A stretch of DNA of 32,413 nucleotides from an uncultured Clostridia bacterium (GCA_947629785.1 CANRFB010000027.1:1-32413), one strand, 5' to 3'. Numbered from the stretch's first letter, positions 7,691 through 14,936 are shown. Made by a program: numbers and translations. Notes: generated by a model not told the origin, from the sequence alone.

Positions 7691-8569
7691 TCAGTTCACA
7701 CCCAGATCGTTTGCCCACTTCATCACGTCATCAGCAGAAGCATCGGCAGGGAAACGGCGTCCGTCAAGCCAATCAGCATCGCTTGCGGCAGATCGGAGTG
7801 CCGAATCGCTGCTGCCGAATCCGCTGCTTGCAGAAGTGCAGAACGCCGCCAAAGTCTTGCCGGAGAAATCATAGCTTTCGATAAATGTACTCATGATACG
7901 CGGCGCTTCGCCCCACCATATGGGGTAGCCTATAAGCACTACATCGTACTGCTCCATATTTTCCACTGGACCGGAGATCGCAGGACGAGCGCTTGGATCG
8001 TTCATTTCCACAGTCGAACGGCTGTTGGGATCGCCATAGTCAAGGTCAGCGTCCGTATAAGGCTGTTCCGGAATTATCTCATAGAGCTCAGCGCCAAGTC
8101 CGCCGGCGAGTTTTTGAGCAATGCCCTCGGTGTTGTTGGTAGCCGAAAAATATGCTACAAGTATTTTTCCGCACTCATCGCTGCTTGTTTCGGGAGCAAA
8201 AATTTCTGCGAAATTTGAAGTTTCTGCGGAATTTGCAGTTTCTGCGGAAGTTTCGCTTTCTGTTTTTGCTGCTGTCTCTGACGGTGCGGATATTTCGGAA
8301 CTTTCCGTACTGCTTTCAACGTCCGTTATTTCAGAAGAAGATGCCTGAGAAATTTCTGTAATACTTTCACTTTCATCTGTTTCAGAGGACAAAGATGTCT
8401 GAACAGCTTCTGCACTGCTTTCGTTTTCCGCTGTTACAGAGGATAAAGATGTCTGAACAGATTCCGTGCTTTGTGATCCAACATTTGTGTTGTCATTCCC
8501 CGCGCAAGCGGTAAAGCACATCGACATAACAGCCGCTGAAATAATAATTAAAAACTTTTTCATTTTCAT
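7691..8569 (-). CDS. Flavodoxin lipoprotein
   Basis: The 292-aa protein starts MKMKKFLIIISAAVMSMC and has the lipobox FTAC with Cys22. A Ser/Glu/Thr-rich linker with internal repeats (about 25-120) acts as a tether. The flavodoxin domain follows: GKILVAYFSATNNTEGIAQK, SRSTVEMNDPSARP, GYPIWWGEAPRIMSTFIE and SSGFGSSDSALR. It should be an FMN protein anchored outside the membrane. I chose the ATG at 8569 for the AAAGGAAG site just upstream, though the next Met two codons later is possible. The operon follows without a gap into the DUF4405 gene. Confidence 0.88.
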   Translation of the reverse strand: MKMKKFLIIISAAVMSMCFTACAGNDNTNVGSQSTESVQTSLSSVTAENESSAEAVQTSLSSETDESESITEISQASSSEITDVESSTESSEISAPSETAAKTESETSAETANSAETSNFAEIFAPETSSDECGKILVAYFSATNNTEGIAQKLAGGLGAELYEIIPEQPYTDADLDYGDPNSRSTVEMNDPSARPAISGPVENMEQYDVVLIGYPIWWGEAPRIMSTFIESYDFSGKTLAAFCTSASSGFGSSDSALRSAASDADWLDGRRFPADASADDVMKWANDLGVN

Positions 8570-8622
8570 AAATTTCTTCCTTTCGGTGTTTTGTAAAACG
8601 TTCAAATCGTTTTATGTCCTCC

Positions 8623-9165
8623 TTATTTTTTGAACGTAAGGCATTTTCCTATAACATCGCCTGTTTTTAAGTATTGATAAGTCGGAAATTCAAAGAGCAC
8701 AGGTCTCAGAGTGTTGTAATTTATTTTCCCGTCAGTATCAAGGTGTTTTTCGTCAACATAGGTGTTGTCTATCGTGCAGATAAAGCTTTCAAAATTCGGC
8801 GTTTCGTAAATATCAACAACGCTGCACTCTATTGTAAGAGGGGAAGCCGTTACGATAGGTGTTCCCGAGTCGCCGAGTACAAATTCAAAAACACCGGATT
8901 TATCGGTTTTATTTCCGCTGACCGAACCTATATAGTCCGCTTTCGGCAGCATGGCTTCGTCCACAAGGTTGATAGAAAGTTTTTTCGCCGTCTTAATGCA
9001 CCCGTTAATAAAATGCGGCGCAGCAAGGCTTACCATAACACGGTCATGCCCGATGATCCCAAGATGACCGACAAGCGTCCAAGTCGGCTTATCGCCGTTC
9101 ATTGCGCCTATAACCGTGATAGGCATGGGATAAAGAGCAAGTTTAGAGCCTATATTCTTTTTCAT
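8623..9165 (-). CDS. Flavin reductase-like FMN-binding protein
   Basis: This 180-aa protein of the flavin-reductase split-barrel family starts KLALYPMPITVIGA, with later HFINGCIKTAKKLSINLV and GKCLTFKK. Members bind FMN and often reduce free flavins with NAD(P)H. It is the first gene of the operon, with GGAGG eight bases before its ATG and a strong regulated promoter above it. In context it may supply reduced flavin to the flavodoxins or the extracytoplasmic carrier chain; that is inference. Confidence 0.85.
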   Translation of the reverse strand: MKKNIGSKLALYPMPITVIGAMNGDKPTWTLVGHLGIIGHDRVMVSLAAPHFINGCIKTAKKLSINLVDEAMLPKADYIGSVSGNKTDKSGVFEFVLGDSGTPIVTASPLTIECSVVDIYETPNFESFICTIDNTYVDEKHLDTDGKINYNTLRPVLFEFPTYQYLKTGDVIGKCLTFKK

Positions 9166-9189
9166 GATAATTACCTCCGATATTTATTA

Positions 9190-9239
9190 TGACATTGTGT
9201 CACTATAAATATAATAGCACCGTTCTGACACTGTGTCAA
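9190..9239 (-). promoter_or_regulatory. Operon promoter with twin palindromic operators
   Basis: On the minus strand, -35 TTGACA (9239-9234) and -10 TATTAT (9216-9211) are 17 bases apart. The perfect palindrome TGACACAGTGTCA (9238-9226) overlaps the -35, and a near-copy, TGACACAATGTCA (9202-9190), lies just after the -10. Two spaced 13-bp dyads around a promoter suggest a dimeric repressor, most like TetR-family operators. No such regulator is encoded in the window. Confidence 0.8.
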
Positions 9240-9290
9240 TATAATATTGTAAAATTTACCTTTTTAAAACAAAAAGTTCACATAAAAATA

Positions 9291-9325
9291 ACGATCCCCC
9301 AAACCGTCAGGCGGTGGAGGATCGT
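9291..9325 (-). terminator. Terminator of the small gene at 9401-9607
   Basis: ACGATCC (9291-9297) pairs with GGATCGT (9319-9325), with additional pairing inside. On the minus strand the hairpin is followed by TATTTTTATG. It separates the small gene from the redox operon promoter. Confidence 0.65.
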
Positions 9326-9400
9326 AAAGTATGGGCAGGAGTCATTTTACTGTTTTAGTTATGATATAACCTCATTGAAATTGTGCAGAGCATATCATAT

Positions 9401-9607
9401 TTATGTATTCTCATTCTGCTTTTTAAGTTCTTTCGCTAAATCCTGCAAGTCCTGACACGCATCAAAGCACATCTGATCATAACGGTCAATATCGTCAGCA
9501 TTGCTGCGAGAGGTAAGACATTTTTTAAAGTATACACTTTCCGAAAAATCAACAGTAACACCTACCGAAGCGCTCTCTCCGCACTTTTCAAACAAATCGT
9601 TCATCAC
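9401..9607 (-). CDS. Small acidic hypothetical protein
   Basis: This 68-aa protein, MMNDLFEKCGESASVGVTVD onward, has several cysteines and a charged C-terminal helix (DACQDLQDLAKELKKQNE). No family is recognised. Support comes from a strong promoter (9667-9695) with a consensus -35, an AAGGGG site before the double ATG and a terminator at 9291-9325, which together make a complete single-gene unit. It lies between the cargo operon and the excisionase and points the same way as the cargo. Confidence 0.65.
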   Translation of the reverse strand: MMNDLFEKCGESASVGVTVDFSESVYFKKCLTSRSNADDIDRYDQMCFDACQDLQDLAKELKKQNENT

Positions 9608-9666
9608 AAATCTGCCCCTTTCCGAATTGAGTAAAACAAAAATGTTCCAAAAAATTTTATAGATTT

Positions 9667-9695
9667 ATTCTATCACTTTTTGCACGTTTTGTCAA
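9667..9695 (-). promoter_or_regulatory. Promoter of the small hypothetical gene
   Basis: TTGACA (9695-9690) and TAGAAT (9672-9667) are 17 bases apart on the minus strand. The spacer contains one copy of TTTTTGCACGT (plus strand 9677-9687), repeated at 9728-9738 within the divergent excisionase promoter, so one regulator may control both. Confidence 0.7.
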
Positions 9696-9719
9696 TATAA
9701 AATACGGAATTAAACGAGT

Positions 9720-9749
9720 TTGTATCATTTTTGCACGTATAGGTATAAT
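9720..9749 (+). promoter_or_regulatory. Promoter of the excisionase operon
   Basis: TTGTAT (9720-9725) and TATAAT (9744-9749) are 18 bases apart, with TTTTTGCACGT in the spacer. It is divergent from the promoter at 9667-9695. Confidence 0.5.
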
Positions 9750-9863
9750 GAAGTTTATGAAACAAATTTAATACGTTCAAAACGGCGTTTTCGGAAAAAA
9801 GTGCGCTATAATTTGGACAGGCTCGGAGATACAGAGCCGAAAATTAAAACGGAGGTGCTGAAA

Positions 9864-10082
9864 ATGAACAGCAAAGAAAATCTGCCGATGATGTTATCGG
9901 CGAACGAGATCCAGACAATGGGATTCACGAGGAATATGGCATATAGCATACTTGACCGTGAGGACGTTCCCGTTGTGAAGATCGGCAGTCGAAAATTTAT
10001 TCAGAGGGATAAATTTTTCGAGTGGCTTGACAGCAGAGAAGCAAGCAAAGACGAAAAAACTAACAGGAGGGACAAAAGATGA
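9864..10082 (+). CDS. xis: Excisionase-like DNA-binding protein
   Basis: This 72-aa protein has a winged-helix excisionase pattern: LSANEIQTMGFTRNMAYSIL, then VVKIGSRKFIQRDKFFEWLD, with a basic tail. Such small proteins bend attachment-site DNA and steer a tyrosine integrase toward excision. The start at 9864 is set by GGAGGTG at 9851-9857; an open frame runs further upstream but lacks a ribosome site. Its stop overlaps the next gene's ATG (ATGA). It lies 1.1 kb before the integrase on the same strand. Confidence 0.75.
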   Translation: MNSKENLPMMLSANEIQTMGFTRNMAYSILDREDVPVVKIGSRKFIQRDKFFEWLDSREASKDEKTNRRDKR

Positions 10083-10399
10083 AAACTGAAAATCTTGCAT
10101 TTAACAAACAAAGTGCAAACATTTCAAAACCGCCAAAACCGAAACGCTCCGATACGGACAGGCTGAAAGAATGTTACGATCAGCAGAAAAAACTTCTGGA
10201 ACAGCAGACTGCCGCAAGGAAAAAGAGCAAGGACATTGAAAAGCGCATTTCAGACAATAACGCCAAAATCGCGGAACTGGAAAACAAGGAATTTTTCAAG
10301 ATTTGCAGAGAAAAGAAAATCTCTACACAGGAACTCATAGCGTTTTTGAAAAAAATCCCCAAAAATGTTTCTTTTGAAAATCTTAACGCAGGAGGATAA
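10079..10399 (+). CDS. Small coiled-coil protein (DUF4315-like)
   Basis: This 106-aa protein is Lys/Glu-rich, with a predicted coiled coil over about 28-72 (DQQKKLLEQQTAARKKSKDI onward) and the end KKISTQELIAFLKKIPKNVS. The overall plan resembles the small DUF4315-type proteins common on Clostridia mobile elements, but the match is weak. It overlaps the excisionase stop and is followed after 5 bases by the next gene, so the three are probably co-transcribed. Confidence 0.65.
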   Translation: MKTENLAFNKQSANISKPPKPKRSDTDRLKECYDQQKKLLEQQTAARKKSKDIEKRISDNNAKIAELENKEFFKICREKKISTQELIAFLKKIPKNVSFENLNAGG

Positions 10400-10404
10400 C
10401 GACA

Positions 10405-10950
10405 ATGAACGAAAAGATGATGACAGTTAAAGAGTATGCAGACCAACAGCACGTTTCTCGTCAGTCGGTCAATTCTAAAATCAACCGACACAAGGAAGAA
10501 TTGAAAAACCATATCTGCACGGAGAACGGCAAAAAAGTCCTTGACAGGTTTGCGCAGGAGTTTCTGAAACCCACAAAGGGCAATGTCCTGCTTATCAACA
10601 AAAATGCCGATTTAGAGAAATCTCTTGCAATTGAAAAAAGTGAAAGCAAGCAGAACAAAGCACTTGCCGAAAGTCAAGAAAACATGGCAAAGAGCTTTGG
10701 TTACGAACTTAAAATTAAAAATAAGGTTTTTCAAGATTATGTGAGAATTATGAAAGAAATGGAGAAGTGCATTATTGAACAAAATGCCGTCATCGCCCAA
10801 AAGGACGAGCGCATAGCCGAACTTACAGCTAAAGCTGTGGCGTTTGAAAATTTTGCGGAACGGCTTGATAAGCTGTTTGCACTTTTTGAGGATAACGCTA
10901 ATATTGGCATTGTTCAGAAAGTCGCATCGGGACTGTTTGGCAAGAAGTAA
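10405..10950 (+). CDS. HTH plus coiled-coil protein of the integrative element
   Basis: This 181-aa protein starts with a DNA-binding helix-turn-helix, MTVKEYADQQHVSRQSVNSK. A long coiled coil (about 68-150) and a C-terminal segment ending KVASGLFGKK follow. HTH-plus-coil proteins of this shape occur on plasmids and small integrative elements as replication or partition accessory factors. No named function can be assigned. GGAGG precedes the start by 10 bases. Confidence 0.65.
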   Translation: MNEKMMTVKEYADQQHVSRQSVNSKINRHKEELKNHICTENGKKVLDRFAQEFLKPTKGNVLLINKNADLEKSLAIEKSESKQNKALAESQENMAKSFGYELKIKNKVFQDYVRIMKEMEKCIIEQNAVIAQKDERIAELTAKAVAFENFAERLDKLFALFEDNANIGIVQKVASGLFGKK

Positions 10951-11006
10951 ACGCATTGCTTGAATGACGTTTACAAAAGAGGGGTTCTTTATTATAGCAA
11001 GCGCAG

Positions 11007-11048
11007 AAAAGTCATATGACTTTTCAAAATTTAGGGTAGTTTCCCTAA
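11007..11048. promoter_or_regulatory. Palindromes upstream of the integrase promoter
   Basis: AAAAGTCATATGACTTTT (11007-11024) is a perfect 18-bp palindrome. TTAGGG (11031-11036) pairs with CCCTAA (11043-11048) as a second short dyad. They lie about 45-85 bases before the integrase -35 and could bind the element's regulator. Otherwise the 215-base gap holds only the promoter. Confidence 0.45.
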
Positions 11049-11089
11049 GACCTGATAACAAAAATCTTTGACATATTTCTAAAAACTTC

Positions 11090-11118
11090 TTGACTTTACA
11101 ACGAAGAAGCGGTATAAT
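11090..11118 (+). promoter_or_regulatory. Integrase promoter
   Basis: TTGACT (11090-11095) and TATAAT (11113-11118) are 17 bases apart, 48 bases before the integrase ATG. AGGAGG follows at 11151-11156. Confidence 0.8.
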
Positions 11119-11165
11119 AGAAGTGCAGAAATATGCCAATGGTCAGATTAAGGAGGTTGACCTGA

Positions 11166-12368
11166 ATGGCATCTATCGAAAAAAGAGGAAACTCTTACAG
11201 AATAAAAGTATCCTGCGGTTACAAAGCAGACGGGAAACAAGTTACTCAGAAAATGACTTGGACTCCCGAAACCAATATGACGGAAAAGCAAATTGAAAAA
11301 GAACTGCAAAGACAAGCTGTTCTTTTTGAGGAAGATTGCAAAAAAGGACAGATAGTTTCTGCCGTAAAGTTTGAAACTTTTGCCGAAGAGTGGTTTGAGG
11401 AGTACGCAAAATTAAACCTTAAAAGCACAACTTACACGAGGCAAAGACAATTGACAAAGCGTGTATATGCCGCTATCGGTCATATTCGTCTTGACAAGCT
11501 TACAACACGTGAGATACAGAAATTTATCAACAGTCTTGCAAAGGACGGAGTAAACGAAAGAACGGGCAAGGCGTTATCGAGAAAAACAATGGTCCATTAT
11601 CTTTCGTTCATTTCAACGGTAATTGATTTTGCGGTAAAAATGGATATGCTCAGCGATAATCCTTGCAGACGAGTGTCGATTCCAAAGGGTTCAAAGAAAG
11701 AGCGGAAAATTCTCACAATTGAAGAAACGGAGAAATTCTTTGAACTTCTGAAAACAGCACCGCTTAAATATCAGGCGTTTTTCATTTTAGATATTTACAG
11801 CGGACTAAGACGAGGAGAAATGTTGGGTTTGGAGTGGAAAGACATTGATTTTCAGACCGGAGTAATACACGTTCAAAGAACGTCAAATTACACCAAAGCA
11901 CGGGGAATTTACACCGATACAACAAAAACAGAAAGCTCTGTACGATATGTGAAAGTACCAATGGAAATAGTGGAACTCCTCAGATCATACAAAGCAGAGC
12001 AAGACCAAGAAAAAGCCGAAGTAGGGGACAAGTGGTACGAAAACGACAGGCTTTTTGTAAAATGGGACGGACAGCCCATGAATCCGCAAACGCCATACGG
12101 CTGGTTAAAAGAATTTTGTGAGAAAAACAAATTCCCATTTTATGGAATACACCAATTTCGGCACTTGCATACCAGTCTTTTGATCGGAGCAGGGATAGAC
12201 CCGACCACGGTATCGGGAATATTAGGACACTCGCAGGTATCAACGACTTTGAACCTGTACAGTCATATGTTCCGGGAAAATCAGATAAGGGCTGCCGATG
12301 CAGTTGCAAATGCGCTTAGTTTTACAAAAAAGAACGACGTAAATATCGTTATGCACAAGACAGGATAA
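11166..12368 (+). CDS. int: Tyrosine site-specific integrase
   Basis: The 400-aa protein has an N-terminal arm-binding domain (1-60, GNSYRIKVSCGYKADGK), a SAM-like core-binding domain (about 70-165) and a catalytic domain with the full set R215, K254, H329, R332, H355 and Y365. It catalyses integration and excision of the element at 57-12479. AGGAGG lies 9 bases before the ATG. The two arm-type repeats follow its stop by 16 bases, placing the gene at the right end as is usual. Confidence 0.95.
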   Translation: MASIEKRGNSYRIKVSCGYKADGKQVTQKMTWTPETNMTEKQIEKELQRQAVLFEEDCKKGQIVSAVKFETFAEEWFEEYAKLNLKSTTYTRQRQLTKRVYAAIGHIRLDKLTTREIQKFINSLAKDGVNERTGKALSRKTMVHYLSFISTVIDFAVKMDMLSDNPCRRVSIPKGSKKERKILTIEETEKFFELLKTAPLKYQAFFILDIYSGLRRGEMLGLEWKDIDFQTGVIHVQRTSNYTKARGIYTDTTKTESSVRYVKVPMEIVELLRSYKAEQDQEKAEVGDKWYENDRLFVKWDGQPMNPQTPYGWLKEFCEKNKFPFYGIHQFRHLHTSLLIGAGIDPTTVSGILGHSQVSTTLNLYSHMFRENQIRAADAVANALSFTKKNDVNIVMHKTG

Positions 12369-12383
12369 GTTACGGAAAGATAA

Positions 12384-12405
12384 AATAAGTCCCATATAAG
12401 TCCCA
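12384..12405. repeat. Right arm-type integrase sites
   Basis: AATAAGTCCCA (12384-12394) and TATAAGTCCCA (12395-12405) stand in tandem just after the integrase stop. They match the pair at 192-213 at the far end of the element, in the same orientation. Confidence 0.65.
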
Positions 12406-12422
12406 AAGCCTGTTTTTAGGGT

Positions 12423-12464
12423 AAAAACAAAATCAGCAAACCGCGTACCTACGCGATTTGCTGA
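12423..12464 (-). terminator. Hairpin direct repeat, copy 2; likely terminator on the minus strand
   Basis: A perfect stem: CAGCAAA...TTTGCTG with inner CGCGTA/TACGCG. On the minus strand it is followed by ATTTTGTTTTTA, a good intrinsic terminator for the serine recombinase gene, whose stop codon (12433-12435) lies inside the 3' edge of the stem. It repeats 4-45 with two differences. Confidence 0.7.
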
Positions 12465-13437
12465 GAATTTGACTGGTGACGCAACTATCGACTAAGTCGA
12501 AATCGTTCAACACCTCTGAATTTTTCTCTATCTCTCGAATGTCTTTGAGGGAAACCGTCTTATTCTTATTTCCCATATTGAAAAATAATATCATTCTGTC
12601 GTCATACAGATATACACGGTTCACGAATATATTTATTAAATGATACCGCGCTTTAGGATCGCATATATCAAGTCCCGCAAGCTCCGTCAACCAAGATTCT
12701 ATTTGCGGAACTGTCGGTATGCGCCGTTCGTCAATGCGCGCTAATTCAAGTTCGTCAAGAATTTCATCTTCTTGCTTTTGAAGTGCTTCAAGCTTGGCCA
12801 TAAGCGCACGGTTTCCGGTCTCGGCTATCATGTCAACAACGTTCTCGATCTTGTACCGGACAGCTTTCAAACGTTTTTCAATGTCCTTTATGCCGGAATC
12901 TCCAAATGATTTTTTGAACGCATCGACAATCATTTTCGCGACGTCGTGTTTTGAATCCTCGCCGGTAACAAGGGAAAGAACTGTCTCGCATATGTACCAT
13001 TCAACGAAGTCTTTCCGCTCCGTCTTTTTTGGACAAGCTTTTTTCCGCTTGTGGTTTGAACAGGCATAATAATTATAAACCTTGTCGTTCGTGCCGTGGC
13101 CGCTTTCGCCGATCATCAGCGCGCCGCATTCACCGCAGTAAAGTTTTCCGGAAAGCAGATAGTCAACCTTTGCCGCTGCTCTTGCAGGAGCGCGCTTGTT
13201 TTCTGCAAGACGCCGCTGCACAACGTTAAACGTCTCTTTGTCAATGATCGCGGGACAGCCGCCGTCTATTTTTATTTCGCCCTTTTCGTCATTGTAATGC
13301 AGCACGCCTATGTATTTTTCGTTCGTAAGGATATGATCAAGACTCGACATTTTGAATTCACCGCCGAAACGCGTTTTATATCCTTTTGAATTCAGTGCGG
13401 CGGCAATTTCAGTTTTACTTTTGCCGTTTGCATACAT
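12433..13437 (-). pseudogene. Large serine recombinase, C-terminal fragment
   Basis: This 334-residue fragment carries the recombinase domain (GKSKTEIAAALNSKGYKTRF, ILTNEKYIGVLHY), the zinc ribbon CGECGALM...YYACSNHKRKKAC and a coiled-coil segment (about 185-230). It continues the catalytic fragment at 13439-13984 and is separated from it by one extra base in A6 at 13441-13446. With five bases the join reads PKLIFEMYANGK, which fits the family. The last residues (VTSQILSKSRRYAVC) are coded by the hairpin and attachment region, so the C-terminus may differ from that of the free phage. Confidence 0.85.
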
Positions 13438-13438
13438 T

Positions 13439-13984
13439 TCAAAAAATTAATTTCGGGATCTGGACCGTGTTGATGTCAACTTCATATTTTTTATTGACGA
13501 TCTTAAAGCCGAGAGGAACGGTTCCGCCGGTTGAATTGCCTTTCAGTGCGGATTCGCGCATACCGCGCTTTGTTTTCTGAGCAAGTTCGGCGGAATAATA
13601 TTCGGCGTTGGCTTCGAGGAGTGCTTCCGTCATTATGCTTTCGGGACTGTCGGAAAGGTATTCGGTAGCTGAAATTACCCGCACGCCGTTCTGCTTCAGA
13701 ATGTGCTTGTATTTTGCGCTGTCGTAACGATTACGGGCAAAGCGATCCAGCTTGTACACAATGACGTACTGGAACTTGTGCTTTTTGGAATCGGCGATCA
13801 TCTGCTGAAAAGCCTCGCGCTTGTCGTTTTTGCCGGTTCGGTCGCGGTCGATGTATTCGGTGATAATGTCGTATTCGGAACGCGCATATTCACGGCATAC
13901 ACGCCGCTGTCCCTCAATGCTCTGTTCATTCTGCTTGTCGCTGCTGTAACGCATATACAGCACGGCAGGCGGCTTTTTATCCAT
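13439..13984 (-). pseudogene. Large serine recombinase, catalytic N-terminal fragment
   Basis: The 181 residues hold the resolvase-type catalytic domain: VLYMRYSSDKQNEQSIEGQR with the nucleophilic serine in the RYSSD motif, VIVYKLDRFARNRYD, and the long helix ALLEANAEYYSAELAQKTK. The frame ends at a TGA just after the homopolymer at 13441-13446. Alone it would lack DNA-target recognition. The complete protein would be about 516 aa and would integrate and excise the prophage at 12480 onward. The break could be a real mutation, a phase-variable tract or a sequencing error. Confidence 0.88.
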
Positions 13985-14000
13985 AATATCAGTCCTTTCT

Positions 14001-14028
14001 CCGTCTGCTTTGCAGGCGGGATTTTTTT
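14001..14028 (+). terminator. Intergenic hairpin with T7 run
   Basis: CCGTCTGC (14001-14008) pairs with GCAGGCGG (14012-14019) with one mismatch, followed by T7 on the plus strand. It lies between the recombinase and repressor genes, both on the minus strand. It may block antisense reading from the integrase side into the repressor. Confidence 0.5.
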
Positions 14029-14030
14029 AT

Positions 14031-14810
14031 TTATATATCAACAATATCCGTAGTGCCGAGGACTAAACCAAAGCACCGGAAGTCGGTATATTCATTCAAA
14101 ACAATATCACTGTAATCCGGATTCAGCGATATAAGTCTGTTTTGACCGAGTTTCTTAATGTAGCCCTTTCCGTCAACGTCAAAAATACCTATCTGCCCCT
14201 CATCAATGGCAGGCTGTTGACGTACAAGGACGTAATCTCCGCTGCGAAACTCCGGCTCCATTGAGTCACCGTCCACTTTAAGAATGAAGTCTGCCTTGCG
14301 GCTCTCTTTTGTCAGCGGGACGGATACTTTCCTTGTATCTTCATAATCGTTGAGAATGTCGCCCAGTCCTGCCGATACGGGAGCATCTATATAATTTATC
14401 ATTATCAGGGCTGCATCGTCAAGATCAATGCCGGTAGAGCAGCGTTCGCACTCCTCGTCAAGAACAAGATCAACGATCTTTTTGCCGTGCTTGTCAAGCG
14501 AATGGTACTTATTCAATAAATTAATATCTTCGGGTTTTTGATATTCTTTGGACGGGAGATAGTTTTCACCCTTTTTCCATTCGGGATATAGAGTTGATAC
14601 TAAATTGTCAAGATCTCTGTAATCGCTGTTGCCTAAAATATAATCTATAGTTACACCAAAATACTCTGCCAAATTTAAGAGGGTTTCATAATCAGGTTCT
14701 CTTTTGTTATTTTCCCACATACCTATTGTGCTTTTGCCTGTATGAAATTGTTTTGCAAGCTGTTCTTGTGTCAATCCTTTTTCAACGCGTAATTCTTTTA
14801 ATCTGTTCAT
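14031..14810 (-). CDS. Phage CI/LexA-type repressor (XRE plus S24 peptidase)
   Basis: In this 259-aa protein residues 1-60 form an XRE helix-turn-helix (GLTQEQLAKQFHTGKSTIGM). Residues about 145-259 form a LexA/S24 autoprotease with the cleavage pair A147-G148 (VSAGLGD), nucleophile S183 (GDSMEP) and lysine near K219 (GYIKK). It should hold the prophage silent and cleave itself with RecA after DNA damage. GAGGTG precedes the ATG. It is transcribed from its own promoter (14831-14859), divergent from the Cro-like gene. Confidence 0.93.
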   Translation of the reverse strand: MNRLKELRVEKGLTQEQLAKQFHTGKSTIGMWENNKREPDYETLLNLAEYFGVTIDYILGNSDYRDLDNLVSTLYPEWKKGENYLPSKEYQKPEDINLLNKYHSLDKHGKKIVDLVLDEECERCSTGIDLDDAALIMINYIDAPVSAGLGDILNDYEDTRKVSVPLTKESRKADFILKVDGDSMEPEFRSGDYVLVRQQPAIDEGQIGIFDVDGKGYIKKLGQNRLISLNPDYSDIVLNEYTDFRCFGLVLGTTDIVDI

Positions 14811-14830
14811 ATGTTACACCTCACAACATA

Positions 14831-14859
14831 ATAGTACCACACTTTGTAGACAATGTCAA
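14831..14859 (-). promoter_or_regulatory. Repressor promoter (PRM-like)
   Basis: TTGACA (14859-14854) and TACTAT (14836-14831) lie 17 bases apart on the minus strand. Motifs of the form TTGTCTRCAWW at 14843-14854 (minus), 14865-14876, 14877-14888 and, less well, near 14912-14923 are likely repressor operators covering both promoters. Confidence 0.75.
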
Positions 14860-14907
14860 TAGCCTTGTCTGCATTTTGTCTATATTCACGAAAAGTGGAC
14901 TAAGCGC

Positions 14908-14936
14908 TTGACAAGTCTGCAAATTGTGGATATAAT
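14908..14936 (+). promoter_or_regulatory. Early lytic promoter (PR-like)
   Basis: TTGACA (14908-14913) and TATAAT (14931-14936), both perfect, lie 17 bases apart. The spacer carries a GTCTGCAAAT operator-like motif. The promoter drives the Cro-like gene and probably the whole early operon. Confidence 0.85.

Larger units (their letters stand above)
57..12479. mobile_element. Integrative element with tyrosine integrase and flavodoxin-operon cargo (inferred borders)
   Basis: The element is defined by a tRNA 3'-end fragment at the left, an excisionase-like gene and tyrosine integrase at the right, and paired 11-bp repeats AATAAGTCCCA just inside each end (192-202 and 203-213; 12384-12394 and 12395-12405). 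Such repeats fit arm-type integrase binding sites. Cargo between about 365 and 9607 is a redox operon on the opposite strand to the integrase module. The right border is inferred from the shared GTGAC after the hairpin (55-59 and 12475-12479). The intact tRNA expected on the right is not seen because a serine-recombinase prophage starts there. The alternative is that the cargo is chromosomal and 1-213 is the remnant of a different element. Confidence 0.6.

Noticed and set aside
7394-8218. Long plus-strand open frame
   Set aside because: It lies antisense across the flavodoxin lipoprotein and DUF4405 genes, has no ribosome site and reads as an arginine/cysteine/histidine-rich shadow frame.
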